Assembly: GCA_963204965.1 (NCBI GenBank)
Contig: CAUJKA010000006.1
Span: 1 to 32,961, forward strand
Origin: Planctomycetota bacterium
GTDB taxonomy: Bacteria; Planctomycetota; Planctomycetia; Pirellulales; Pirellulaceae
Length of the DNA: 32,961 bases
Reading direction: 5' to 3'
Shown here: positions 1 through 8,575 of the stretch, in pieces
Numbering within the stretch: position 1 is the first letter of the stretch
Layout: every line of letters starts with the position of its first letter
The notes under the pieces: model-generated
Database searches by the model: none
The model's input: the letters and a program-made list of their open reading frames with translations, nothing else
What the model was told of the DNA's origin: nothing
Made by a program: the position numbers and the translations under genes

Positions 1-1
1 A

Positions 2-2095
2 CCGCTGACTATCGACAGCCAAGGCAATCGCGTGTCGCAGCGTGGTTCGGTACGAGCCAACCAAGTTGGTGGAGCCGAACAAGCGCTGAGCGAATTTGAT
101 GCACAGTACTCGACCATCTTTGGTTTCAACACCACCGACAGACCTCGTAACGTTGGCCAAGGGAACGTCTTCAATCCACAGTTGTTCAAAGCTACCGATG
201 CAACCTTGCAAAACGCGTTGTCGAAGAAGTTGGCTACAGGTACGGTCGTGACCGCTCGCGCTAACACCGTGTATTCCAAGAACAACGTTCCTGCATCTGG
301 TAATGCAATCGGATCGACCAACTTTGGACGCGCTGTGCCAAGCGACTACACCGCATCGCTCGAAATGCAAATCAGCCAGCCGCTGATGAAGGGTCGAGGC
401 ACGCTGGTGAATCGAATCCCAGTAGCTCTATCACGAATCAATGAAGACATCGCCGTTCACCAGTTCGAAGCCAATGTTCGCAACCTGTTGCGAGACATCG
501 AACACTCGTATTGGGATTTGTACCTGGGCTATCGCGCAGTTGAAACGGCAGTCAAGGCTCGCGACCGAGCATTGAACCTGTGGCGAACAGCTAAAGAACG
601 TGAGAAGAATAGTGATACTGCGCCTGCAGCCGTTGCGCAAGCTGCCGCTCGATTGGCTCAGTTTGAAGCTCAACTTAAGATCGCCATCAACGGTTCCAAT
701 GTCCCAGGCAACGATCCATCCGGCTTAATTGGTCGCGAACGAATTCTTCGTGAGAAGCTCGGCTTGTCGCCTAACGATGGCTTCTTCATTCGTCCTTCCG
801 ACATGCCAAGCGAAGCTCGTGTGAATTTCGAATGGGACAGCGTCAAGATGGAAGCGCTCTCGCGCAACACGGAAGTACGAATTGCCAGCTGGGCAATCAA
901 GCAACGCGAACTAGAGCACATGTCTGCCAAGAATCAACTGCTACCACAATTGGATCTGGTTGGAACCTACCGTTGGTTGGGCGTCGGCGACAACTTGATC
1001 GCTGCTCACCGGACCGGCTTGGCCTTCCCGAACCCAGGTTCCTACGCTGTAGAAAACCTACTGAATGGCGATTTCCAAGAAGTTGGCGCTCGACTCGAAT
1101 TCACTCCAACACCAATCGGTGCTCGTCGTGAAAAGGCAAACATTGGCGCTACGCAAATGAGCTTGAAGAAGTCACACGAGGAACTCAAGCAGAAAGAGCT
1201 TGCACTCGAAGGACTGATCAGCACTGTGTGGCAGAGCATGTCTAGCGGCTTTGTCACGGCAATTGATTTCTCCCGTCAGGCCCAGTTCCACCTCGATGAA
1301 ATCAACAAGTACGACGAACAGATTGCCAATAGCAGTGGTGATATTAGCCAACTGTTGGACTTGATGTTACGAGCTGAAGAACAACTAGCCAGAGCTCAAT
1401 TGCAATACTACCAATCGCTGGTCGAATACAACAAGTCGATCGTCAACATCCACTACTACAAGGGGTCGTTGTTCGACTTGAACAACGTGTCTCTGGGTGA
1501 AGGTGCCTGGGTCGAGAAAGCTTACTGGGATGCCGAGCGTCGAGCCGAAGAGCGAGCTGGCGGAATCTACTTCGACTATGGTTACACTCGTCCAAGCGTA
1601 TTCAGCAGAGGCCCTGTTGAGTCGGGCGGAGTTACTGAGGGCAACGTATCCGATATGTCACCACGAGTGAAGTCCAGCCAGCCCGAAGAAGTTGAAGCCA
1701 AAGAGGCCGACGATTCGAAGGAATCAATCCTCGACAAAGAGAAGAACGACAAGAAGAACAGCGATGATGTGAAGAGCACCAGCCGCATACGAGAGGGACA
1801 ACGCCCAATCACACTGCGACCATCCGCGGGTCAAAACTCGGGTGTTAAGCCTGCCTCCTCCGAAGCTCCTGTCGTTCGCGCAGACCAGTTTCAGTGGGGT
1901 GACTTAGGCATCGATGATCAAGCTGGAATGCGCCCTGCATCTAGCAACAATCTGCGCCAAGTTCCCGCTTCAACCGGCTCAATCAATTCTGAAGTTCGTC
2001 AAGATTCACCTAATGCTCCGGTAGTCAAGGGGCCGAATCAAAGCAGCAACACTTCCAACCAAGGAACACAGATCCCATGGAGAAGTCGCAACTAG
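2..2095 (+). CDS. TolC-like outer-membrane efflux protein, 5' truncated by window edge
   Basis: The reading frame is open to the left edge; a GTG at 32 is in frame but the true start and signal peptide almost certainly lie upstream. The visible part resembles the TolC/OEP family: an early segment with a 'SQPLMKGRG' motif typical of TolC-like proteins, long amphipathic helices (about residues 130-215 and 360-465, counted from GTG 32) rich in Ala/Leu/Gln/Glu, and a repeat-type ending near 'YNKSIVNIHYYKGSL'. Such trimers form the outer-membrane channel of tripartite efflux pumps or type I secretion systems; no pump or adaptor gene is visible here. After about residue 523 follows a tail of roughly 165 residues rich in Glu, Lys, Ser, Pro and Asn that looks disordered and is not part of the usual family fold. 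A strong terminator follows at 2316-2350. Confidence 0.85.
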   Translation, partial: PLTIDSQGNRVSQRGSVRANQVGGAEQALSEFDAQYSTIFGFNTTDRPRNVGQGNVFNPQLFKATDATLQNALSKKLATGTVVTARANTVYSKNNVPASGNAIGSTNFGRAVPSDYTASLEMQISQPLMKGRGTLVNRIPVALSRINEDIAVHQFEANVRNLLRDIEHSYWDLYLGYRAVETAVKARDRALNLWRTAKEREKNSDTAPAAVAQAAARLAQFEAQLKIAINGSNVPGNDPSGLIGRERILREKLGLSPNDGFFIRPSDMPSEARVNFEWDSVKMEALSRNTEVRIASWAIKQRELEHMSAKNQLLPQLDLVGTYRWLGVGDNLIAAHRTGLAFPNPGSYAVENLLNGDFQEVGARLEFTPTPIGARREKANIGATQMSLKKSHEELKQKELALEGLISTVWQSMSSGFVTAIDFSRQAQFHLDEINKYDEQIANSSGDISQLLDLMLRAEEQLARAQLQYYQSLVEYNKSIVNIHYYKGSLFDLNNVSLGEGAWVEKAYWDAERRAEERAGGIYFDYGYTRPSVFSRGPVESGGVTEGNVSDMSPRVKSSQPEEVEAKEADDSKESILDKEKNDKKNSDDVKSTSRIREGQRPITLRPSAGQNSGVKPASSEAPVVRADQFQWGDLGIDDQAGMRPASSNNLRQVPASTGSINSEVRQDSPNAPVVKGPNQSSNTSNQGTQIPWRSRN

Positions 2096-2315
2096 TTTAC
2101 TGCGGGCCAGAGATCATCAGCCCGCTCAACCGCTCGCTAAACAGTCTGCACAAACAAACCACACGACGTTCTGAAGCTCAAAACAAAACCAGCCAGACGA
2201 ACTCAACCAGTCAGATCAATCAGCCGAATCATGAATCGCAAACCTCCCATCGGCTGATCAAAGAAATTTAAGCGTACAGCTTGATGCTGTGAACGAGTGC
2301 TGGGGGGCACTTTAA

Positions 2316-2357
2316 GGGCCGAGGTTACTAAAAATAGCCTCGGCCCTTTTTCTTTTT
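2316..2357 (+). terminator. Rho-independent terminator of the TolC-like gene
   Basis: A perfect 9-bp GC-rich stem (GGGCCGAGG at 2316-2324 with CCTCGGCCC at 2338-2346, 13-nt loop) is followed directly by TTTTTCTTTTT. Two flanking A-T pairs extend the stem. The T tract lies only on the + strand side, so it serves the TolC-like gene rather than the convergent FadJ-like gene. Confidence 0.9.
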
Positions 2358-2372
2358 GGGCTCTAACCGTAG

Positions 2373-2392
2373 CCACCGTCGCCAGACGGTGG
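2373..2392 (-). terminator. Perfect hairpin downstream of the FadJ-like gene
   Basis: CCACCGTC (2373-2380) and GACGGTGG (2385-2392) form a perfect 8-bp stem with a 4-nt loop, 30 nt beyond the stop codon of the minus-strand FadJ-like gene. There is no T tract directly after it on either strand, so it may be a 3'-end stabiliser or a weak terminator rather than a classical one. Confidence 0.45.
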
Positions 2393-2422
2393 ATTTCGTC
2401 CTTCGGATTTTCGTGATCGTGC

Positions 2423-4549
2423 TCAATAGAAAATAGCATTACCTCTCGCCATATCAACCAGCAATTGAGGCGGCAAAAAACGTGAGCCATGTCGATCAGC
2501 CAACGACCGATGCTTGTCGACACAATGCTGTAGGCCAAGGCTGTCCAAATACCGGAATGGACCGCCTAAAAATGGAGGAAAGCCAAGGCCGAACACAGCG
2601 CCAACATCACCATCTTGTGGACAATCGATGATCTGCTCCTCTAAACATCGAACAGCTTCGCAAATGAAGCTCCAGGACACGCGGTCAGCAATCTGCTCGT
2701 CATCGAAGGCCTTGCGATCCTCACCGCCGAAGAATGCATAGGCCTCCCAATTCACACGACCATGAACTTTCTTTCCGGCCAAGTCATACTGGTAAAAACC
2801 TTTGCGATTCTTGCGTCCACTGTATCCAGCTTTGAACATCTGCAGCAGTCCAGGCGAAGCTCGCATGCCTTCGCGAGTCTTCATGAAGTGCTCCATTAAA
2901 TGCCCCGTCATAATGTGCGCGCCGACATCTAGTCCAACCTCATCCATCAACGTGAATGGGCCAACGGGGAAGCCAAACTTAGTCATCACTTGATCGACTT
3001 GCTGAATTTCCGCGCCGTCATCGATTAGGTTCAACGCTTCGGCCATCATGGGAGCAAGAATACGAGTCGTATAAAAGCCTGGACCATCTTTGACAACGAT
3101 TACGGTCTTGCCCTGCATCAAACCAACTTCATAGCAGGTTGCTGTAACCCAATCTGCGGTTTTGTCAGTCGTAACGATCTCCAGCAGCGGCATCTTGGGA
3201 ACGGGGCTGAAGTAATGCATACCGATAACTTGCTCGGGTCGCCTTGCCGATTTAGCAATCTCCGAGATGGGCAGAGCAGAGGTGTTGGAAGCGTAGATGG
3301 CAGAATCGCTCAAATGTTGCTCGCACTCGGCAAGCACTCGCTGCTTGAGCCCTATCTCTTCGAAGACCGCTTCGATCACTAACTGAACGCGATCAAAGTG
3401 AGCGTAATCAGACTGGCCAATCAAGCGGCTGAGCTGTCGATCCGCATCCCAGGATGTGATGGCCTTGCGATCAAGCTTTGACTTCAGCGCATCCCATATT
3501 GTTTGCTTCGCGCGGGTAATCGTCTCTTGCTTGAGATCTTTAAGTACTACATCGACATCCTTGGCGATCGTGACTTCCGCGATCCCCGCCCCCATGAAGC
3601 CTGCTCCGACAACCCCAATTCGTTGGACTGGACGCGCCAACTCCTTTTGCGGATTCTTCTTTTTGTCCGTCATCGCAAAAAAGACGTTGCGCAGTTGGCG
3701 ACTTTCTGGAGAGAGAATCAGCTTCTCGAATCGGCTGATCTCTTCGGCATATCCCGCCTTGGAACCACGGACGACGCCTGCCCGAACGCACTCGATGATC
3801 TCGTACGGGGCAGGGTAGTTACCCTTGGTCTGCTTGTCGACGATCTGTTTTGCTTTATTGAAAATGATCCGACGAGTCCGCGACAGACCTTCGATGATTC
3901 GCGCCGACCAAGGTCGCAAGTCCTTTCGCTTCAACGGACGAGCAACTAACTCTTGAGCAAAACAGATCGCAGCATCCAACAAGGACGGCCGAGTTGCGAG
4001 CCGGTCGACCAGTCCCATCTTCTTCGCTGGATACGCATAGATGTTCTTTGCGTTCAGCATCACATCCAACGACTTTTGGATGCCGACCAATTTAGTCAAG
4101 CGTTGCGTGCCGCCTCCGCCAGGAAGCAATCCTAGCTTCACCTCCGGCAATGCAATGACGGTTCCTTCATCGGCAGCTACGCGAGCCGTACACGCAAGAG
4201 CGATCTCCGTCCCGGCGCCCATACAGGCTCCGTGAATCGCTGCCACTATCGGCTTGCGACTGTTTTCAATGCGGAACAGAATCGCATGACCTTTCGCAGC
4301 GATTGGAGCCCAGTCGCCGGGCTGCTTGACTTCGGCGAAGGCCTCGATATCAGCGCCAGCGATGAAGTCCTTTTTCCGGCTAATGAGCACGACGGCTTGA
4401 ATGGCCGCTTCGTTGTCAATGTAGTCCAGCAAGGGTTCGAACATCCCGATCATTTCAGGACCGATCTTGTTGACCTTGCTTTCCTGCTGATCGATCCACA
4501 CGATGCAAACGCCGTTGCGAACTTCAGTTTCGAAATAGCTGTTCTTCAT
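2423..4549 (-). CDS. fadJ: Bifunctional enoyl-CoA hydratase / 3-hydroxyacyl-CoA dehydrogenase (FadJ/HADHA type)
   Basis: This is a 708-aa alpha subunit of the fatty-acid beta-oxidation complex: it hydrates enoyl-CoA and then oxidises 3-hydroxyacyl-CoA with NAD+. Residues 1-190 are a crotonase domain with the oxyanion-hole segments 'IAGADIEAF' and 'IHGACMGAGTEIALA' and both catalytic glutamates expected for hydratases, Glu115 and Glu136 (in 'PEVKLGLLPGGGGTQRL'). Residues 310-500 are the NAD-binding 3HCDH_N domain with GxGxxG at 315-320 and the catalytic His445 in 'GMHYFSPVP' plus Glu457. The C-terminal 3HCDH domain (about 488-708) begins at 'DGPGFYTTRIL'. Length matches FadJ. ATG 4549 is preceded by AAGGTG, which overlaps the stop of the thiolase gene 9 nt upstream, so the two genes are translationally linked. 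The substrate chain length cannot be read from sequence. Confidence 0.95.
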   Translation of the reverse strand: MKNSYFETEVRNGVCIVWIDQQESKVNKIGPEMIGMFEPLLDYIDNEAAIQAVVLISRKKDFIAGADIEAFAEVKQPGDWAPIAAKGHAILFRIENSRKPIVAAIHGACMGAGTEIALACTARVAADEGTVIALPEVKLGLLPGGGGTQRLTKLVGIQKSLDVMLNAKNIYAYPAKKMGLVDRLATRPSLLDAAICFAQELVARPLKRKDLRPWSARIIEGLSRTRRIIFNKAKQIVDKQTKGNYPAPYEIIECVRAGVVRGSKAGYAEEISRFEKLILSPESRQLRNVFFAMTDKKKNPQKELARPVQRIGVVGAGFMGAGIAEVTIAKDVDVVLKDLKQETITRAKQTIWDALKSKLDRKAITSWDADRQLSRLIGQSDYAHFDRVQLVIEAVFEEIGLKQRVLAECEQHLSDSAIYASNTSALPISEIAKSARRPEQVIGMHYFSPVPKMPLLEIVTTDKTADWVTATCYEVGLMQGKTVIVVKDGPGFYTTRILAPMMAEALNLIDDGAEIQQVDQVMTKFGFPVGPFTLMDEVGLDVGAHIMTGHLMEHFMKTREGMRASPGLLQMFKAGYSGRKNRKGFYQYDLAGKKVHGRVNWEAYAFFGGEDRKAFDDEQIADRVSWSFICEAVRCLEEQIIDCPQDGDVGAVFGLGFPPFLGGPFRYLDSLGLQHCVDKHRSLADRHGSRFLPPQLLVDMARGNAIFY

Positions 4550-4558
4550 GAGTTCACC

Positions 4559-5833
4559 TTAAATCGTGCGAAGCAGTGCAGCGTGACCGTGAGCGCCCGC
4601 CGCACATGCGGCAACGATGGCTAGCTTGCCATTTTCCGCGTGCAATCGATTAGCGGCCGTGTTGAGCAGTCTTGCTCCTGTCGCGCCGAACGGATGTCCG
4701 ATACTGAGCGACCCACCCCACAAATTCAGTTTGCTCATATCAACCTTTCCCACGCGACGGCCGGATAGCCCTTGGACGGCAAACTCTTGCGAATCCATTG
4801 CAGCCAAGTTCGCTAAGACTTGCCCCGCAAACGCCTCGTGCATTTCGATGACATCGATCTGTTGCAAAGAGAGATTGTTGCGTTCCAGCAGCTTGGCAAT
4901 CGCATAGGTCGGTCCTAACAGCAGTTCTTCTTTCAAGTCCTGCCCCGTAAAAACATAGTCTTGCAGAATTGCTTTCGGCTTTAGTCCAAGCTCGGTAGCC
5001 CGTTCTTCAGAGGCAAGAATTACCGCAGCAGCACCATCGGTGAGAAAAGATGCGTTAGCTGCGGTAATCGTTCCGTGAGGCTTAACGAATGCTGGTTTAA
5101 GCTGTGCGAGCTTTTCTATCGGTGAGACGCGAATACCGTTGTCGCGACTGATCGGTTCAAACTTGGGCGGCAACTCAACGGCCGTGATCTCTCGCGCCAG
5201 CTTGCCAGCTTCGGTGGCTTGATGAGCGAGCGTGTGAGATCGCAGGGCGAATTCATCTTGAGCCTCCCGCGTAACGCCGAACTTTGCTGCCAGCATCTCA
5301 CAGTCAGCGCCCATTGATCGATTGGTCAGGAATTCAGCGACTTGTGGTTGCTCGGGGAAGAAATCTCGCGGACGCAACGTCAACGCAAATTTGATATAGT
5401 CCCACAAGGATCGAAGCTTCTGAGCTCCCATCAGCTTCTTTCGCATCGGTCGGCGAAAGAGAATTGGCGTATCGCTCGCACAATCGACTCCACCAGCGAC
5501 CACCAAGTCTGCTTGTCCTAGCCGAATCAGATCTGCGGCTCGACAAATAGCTTGATTTGCTGAGATGCAAGCCTGTGACACAGTATGGCAAGGCGTCTGT
5601 TGCCGAAGTCCAGCCGTAAGAGCTGCTTCGCGCGCGACATTCGGAGTCTTGACATTGTGAATGACCGTTCCCAAAACCACTTGGTCAACTTGATCAGCAG
5701 TAACTCCAGCTCGATCTACCGCACCCTTGATCGCGTGCGCAGCTAATTGGTAGCTCATCAGATCGGCGAAGTCCGTACCCGCGCGAAGAAATGGTGTTCG
5801 CGAGCCCTCGATCAACCATACTGTGCGACTCAT
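4559..5833 (-). CDS. fadI: Acetyl-CoA acyltransferase (thiolase), FadI/HADHB type
   Basis: This is a 424-aa thiolase, the beta subunit partner of the downstream hydratase/dehydrogenase, cleaving 3-ketoacyl-CoA to acetyl-CoA and a shortened acyl-CoA. The nucleophilic Cys89 sits in 'VSQACISANQA', His332 in 'EMHEAFAGQ', His380 in 'GGSLSIGHPFGATG' and the second catalytic Cys410 in 'AACAAGAHGHA'. The HEAFA form (rather than NEAFA) is the FadI/trifunctional-protein beta type, and several stretches ('GTVIHNVKTPNVAREAAL', 'LGPTYA') read very like mitochondrial HADHB as I remember it. A longer frame begins at a TTG at 5851, but ATG 5833 has an AAAGGT Shine-Dalgarno 6 nt upstream and gives the expected N terminus. 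It is the first gene of the fadI-fadJ pair. Confidence 0.94.
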   Translation of the reverse strand: MSRTVWLIEGSRTPFLRAGTDFADLMSYQLAAHAIKGAVDRAGVTADQVDQVVLGTVIHNVKTPNVAREAALTAGLRQQTPCHTVSQACISANQAICRAADLIRLGQADLVVAGGVDCASDTPILFRRPMRKKLMGAQKLRSLWDYIKFALTLRPRDFFPEQPQVAEFLTNRSMGADCEMLAAKFGVTREAQDEFALRSHTLAHQATEAGKLAREITAVELPPKFEPISRDNGIRVSPIEKLAQLKPAFVKPHGTITAANASFLTDGAAAVILASEERATELGLKPKAILQDYVFTGQDLKEELLLGPTYAIAKLLERNNLSLQQIDVIEMHEAFAGQVLANLAAMDSQEFAVQGLSGRRVGKVDMSKLNLWGGSLSIGHPFGATGARLLNTAANRLHAENGKLAIVAACAAGAHGHAALLRTI

Positions 5834-5839
5834 CGCAGT

Positions 5840-5845
5840 ACCTTT
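5840..5845 (-). promoter_or_regulatory. Shine-Dalgarno site that sets the thiolase start
   Basis: Read on the minus strand this is AAAGGT, 6 nt before ATG 5833. It supports the ATG over the in-frame TTG 18 nt upstream. Confidence 0.6.
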
Positions 5846-5928
5846 CGTCAAGAGTCTAACGCGGGGACAATTGTTCTGATTTTAGCCGGTTTGACTTGTT
5901 CTCAGTTTCAAATGTTCTCAGTATGAAA

Positions 5929-7095
5929 CTATTTGCCAATGTCCTTTTGCTCCAAAAGCCAATCCTCAAGACTGACCTGCTGAATCGAGGCGACTCGAAG
6001 CAAGGCAGTTCGTTGCGGCAAGTAGGCCTGAAGCCACGGTCGCTTTACTACGGCTGACAGCGCTCGGACGCCAAAACTCGCTCGAGCTTGCCCTTCGACG
6101 TTGTCTCGTAATCGGCGCAACGTTGCTGGAACAATATTAGGCTCCGGCCCCACGTGAATAAAGGTCTCGACACCCATGACCAGAGTTTCGTAGATCACGT
6201 CCCAGAGTCGTTGTGGATGGTCGACCCATTTATGAATTAGGTCCAGAGCATTCAACTTTTCGTAACTAGCTTTGCCCGTCACTAGGGAAAGAATCGGTGG
6301 AGTCGGCTTCTCCATGCGAAACTTGGTATGTTGCATGAGTATAGCCGCACGATTGGGGATAGAGCGTTGCCACATGATGCTTGTGTGCAACGGAGGCCAT
6401 TGACCTTGGTTGACTCGCAGAAAGAGCTGTTTAGGAAAGGCTCGATGGACCTCTTCACGCATCCGATCCATGGTTCCACCTTGTCCCAAAACAAGAACTG
6501 AGTTGGGTGCCAGGATGGTGGAGATACCGATCGTACCTTTCCCTTCACTGGAGATTTCTAAGCAGAACCGTTGCACATCATCGATGGGAAGTTTTTGTTC
6601 ACGTGAGAAGAGGACAGCTAAGGAAACGTCATCTGCCAACGCGGCACAATCGTTCGCCAGCGTAAGCGGAATTCGAAGAGCATCGTCCATTTCTAAGATG
6701 CCACCAGCAACGACGGCCGCGATCTCACCCAGGCTGAAGCCAAAGCTGACCATCGCGAACTTGTGGTCGATGTTGAATAGGTCCTTCAGCAATCGAAGCT
6801 GCGCCATCTCGACGCTAACAATCAAAGCGACTGCTTCAGCATAGGATTCGAGATTGGTCTCTTCCGATCGACGAACTCGCGCAACAAGATCGATGGGCTT
6901 GCCCGTCGCTTCAGCACAAATGCGACTTGCTCGGCTGAGATAGTCGGCAACCACTTCACCGTAGCGTTCATGCTTGAGAAGCTCAGGCGTCCGTCCCAAG
7001 TTTTTTTGGTTGTAGCCTCGGAAAGACAATACTGCTTTGGGCAGCATATCTCTTAGCTGGTCTGGTGAGACTTTCATTCCTAAATCGGTCGACAT
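5929..7095 (-). CDS. Malonyl-CoA:ACP transacylase-like (FabD-fold) acyltransferase, diverged
   Basis: This is a 388-aa protein with the FabD acyltransferase layout: an N-terminal 'SFRGYNQ' where FabD has FPGQGSQ, the nucleophile elbow 'GFSLGEIAAV' with Ser121, His237 in 'PPLHTSIM' matching the catalytic His, and 'FIHVGPEPNIV' matching the C-terminal VGPG strand. Several family-defining residues differ: GHSLGE is GFSLGE, and the Arg that binds the malonyl carboxylate (Arg117 in E. coli FabD, 25 residues after Ser) falls on Leu146 in a gap-free alignment. Malonyl specificity is therefore doubtful; a different acyl donor or a hydrolase role is possible. It lies 95 nt upstream of the thiolase gene on the same strand. 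The start is uncertain: ATG 7095 is chosen, ATG 7152 and 7077 are alternatives, and the frame upstream of 7152 looks non-coding (Cys/His/Arg-rich). Confidence 0.75.
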   Translation of the reverse strand: MSTDLGMKVSPDQLRDMLPKAVLSFRGYNQKNLGRTPELLKHERYGEVVADYLSRASRICAEATGKPIDLVARVRRSEETNLESYAEAVALIVSVEMAQLRLLKDLFNIDHKFAMVSFGFSLGEIAAVVAGGILEMDDALRIPLTLANDCAALADDVSLAVLFSREQKLPIDDVQRFCLEISSEGKGTIGISTILAPNSVLVLGQGGTMDRMREEVHRAFPKQLFLRVNQGQWPPLHTSIMWQRSIPNRAAILMQHTKFRMEKPTPPILSLVTGKASYEKLNALDLIHKWVDHPQRLWDVIYETLVMGVETFIHVGPEPNIVPATLRRLRDNVEGQARASFGVRALSAVVKRPWLQAYLPQRTALLRVASIQQVSLEDWLLEQKDIGK

Positions 7096-7651
7096 CGTTC
7101 GCAAGTCCCGCTGGTAAGTGATTTGCGTTCTCAGACGATTGTCAGACGTCATCAATCCAGACGGCTGTATTTGAATCTTAGCACAGTAGCCATGGCCAGA
7201 CTCTCGTCCGCTACCTGTTGAGCAATGTCCTTCGCAGTGAGCAAAAATGCAGTACCTGTTATGCCGAATGTTACGCCTGAAGCATGGGCAAGTCCAATCA
7301 GACAATTGATCGTTCGGGTAAGACGGCTAGCCGTAATCGCGTCGTTCCATTCCTTGTCGATTCCAGATCGGCTAAAATTGGCTAGGTCGACTCTTCAAAT
7401 GCGGGACTGGCTAGGACCGTTATAAGCATCCGTTACAACAAAATTAGGACCGTGATGGAACCCAATTTATTGAGAGTTTCGATAATGAAGCCCCCCCGTC
7501 GCCAGCTGATTCAAATCGACAGGGAAATGTCCACTGCTCGATAGCGAACCCGCAATGACTTTGCCCGATGAGATAGACGAGGGCTTTTTTCTCATTTTCG
7601 TAGAAGACGATGGAATTAATGAGATTGGTTATGGACGTTCGTAGAAGGTTA
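7096..7651. other. Intergenic region between the acyltransferase-like and Rpn-like genes
   Basis: I see no supported gene, RNA or mobile element. A 73-codon minus-strand frame at 7444-7665 starts with TTG inside the Rpn-like gene and shows no recognisable motif. The region should contain the promoter of the acyltransferase-like gene, but no clear -35/-10 pair could be picked. Confidence 0.5.
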
Positions 7652-8575
7652 CTACCTAGAATCAACGCGCTTACGTAAATCTGTGTACAGAGACTCCAGT
7701 TGCTGAGCGGTCATACACTCTAGTACAGCATCGGACATTACGGGCAACCCTAGGAGATCTTGCAATAGCTGAATCTTACCCTCGATTTTGCCTTCAATCT
7801 TTCCTTCAATCTTGCCCTCGGCCTTCCCTTCATTCTTCGCAAGTCGTTCGATAGATGTTACGTAAGGCATGTGTTTCTCCGATTCAATTTGCATTAGCGT
7901 ATCCCTAAATTGTAGCTCCAGGGGCGACGGCAAGTCCATCACCCAGTCGATAAATCGAAACAATCTCCTGACCTGCTCAGCCTGCCATTGCTTCTCGTAT
8001 AAACTCCGCACCAAATCAACTTTGAAGCGGAAGCGATCCTCCGGTCTGCCGCTGGAAATCTGGGCTCGCAAGTGCGAGGCGATTACTGTTGCAAAAGGAT
8101 TGGGAGATCGCTGCAAACTCTCTATACTCGCGGTGAAATCTTGTAGCTTCACAACAGGGTAGGCAAATCGTAACTGGCACCCTAGAACGTCGACTTCCCA
8201 GGTATCAGGTCTCCACGACTTGGAACTGTCCCCCAAAATGCCAATGCACACCACCGGCTCCTGAAACCGGTCAAGAATGCGATAGTAGCAAGTGAACATC
8301 CGCTGGGCAAACTCAGCTTGCCTTGTCACTTGGACTTCAGTGTGAATCATGAACCAAGTCGGCTGCTCGTTTGCTTTGAACTTAGCTCGAAACAACTTGT
8401 CGGCGACACGACCTGAAGCCTGACTGTTGGGAAACAACTGCGGCAGTTCTTGCTCGCGGTTCTCGATGGGGCTGTTCCAGTCGATTCCATCATGAATATG
8501 CGGCAAACACAACTCCAAGAAGTCGTTCAAATAGGCATCCAAAACCTCTTTCCAGGGAACATCATAGTCAGTCAT
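7652..8575 (-). CDS. Rpn family PD-(D/E)XK nuclease/putative transposase-like protein
   Basis: This is a 307-aa protein of the Rpn/RpnC (DUF4351-type) group, whose members are recombination-promoting endonucleases or transposase relatives. The PD-(D/E)XK core is visible: Asp59 in 'VADKLFRA', then Glu80-x-Gln82 in 'FMIHTEVQ', followed by the family-typical 'EFAQRMFTCYYRI' at 88-100. Residues 249-268 are four to five EGK(I/A) tetrapeptides from a 12-bp DNA tandem repeat, forming a charged linker before a short helical C terminus. ATG 8575 is preceded by GAGGG and an AAGG touching the start codon. No transposon ends or partner genes are seen, so it is probably a free-standing gene. These families are highly multicopy in planctomycetes and cyanobacteria; the cellular role is unclear. 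Confidence 0.8.
   Translation of the reverse strand: MTDYDVPWKEVLDAYLNDFLELCLPHIHDGIDWNSPIENREQELPQLFPNSQASGRVADKLFRAKFKANEQPTWFMIHTEVQVTRQAEFAQRMFTCYYRILDRFQEPVVCIGILGDSSKSWRPDTWEVDVLGCQLRFAYPVVKLQDFTASIESLQRSPNPFATVIASHLRAQISSGRPEDRFRFKVDLVRSLYEKQWQAEQVRRLFRFIDWVMDLPSPLELQFRDTLMQIESEKHMPYVTSIERLAKNEGKAEGKIEGKIEGKIEGKIQLLQDLLGLPVMSDAVLECMTAQQLESLYTDLRKRVDSR
7772..7831 (-). repeat. 12-bp coding minisatellite (EGKI repeat), about 5 units
   Basis: Five consecutive 12-bp units (7772, 7784, 7796, 7808 and 7820) with the consensus aatcttnccttc on the + strand encode Glu-Gly-Lys-Ile/Ala in the Rpn-like protein. Because the unit is a multiple of three, copy-number changes would keep the frame. Confidence 0.85.

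Larger units (their letters stand above)
2096..2422. other. Convergent intergenic region (TolC-like / FadJ-like) with two hairpins
   Basis: No convincing gene lies here. The stretch holds a strong rho-independent terminator (2316-2350) and a second perfect hairpin (2373-2392). A short frame at 2077-2271 is composed mainly of Ser, Thr, Asn and Gln codons and shows no domain. Confidence 0.7.

Noticed and set aside
2077..2271. Short plus-strand frame overlapping the end of the TolC-like gene
   Set aside because: It begins inside the TolC-like gene, has low-complexity Ser/Thr/Asn/Gln composition and no Shine-Dalgarno or domain.
7153..7305. Upstream extension of the acyltransferase-like gene
   Set aside because: Its translation is Cys/His/Arg-rich and unlike the FabD N terminus. 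Starts at 7152 or 7095 fit better.
7444..7665. 73-codon minus-strand frame downstream of the Rpn-like gene
   Set aside because: It starts with TTG inside the Rpn-like gene and shows no motif. It could be a gene remnant, but nothing supports that.
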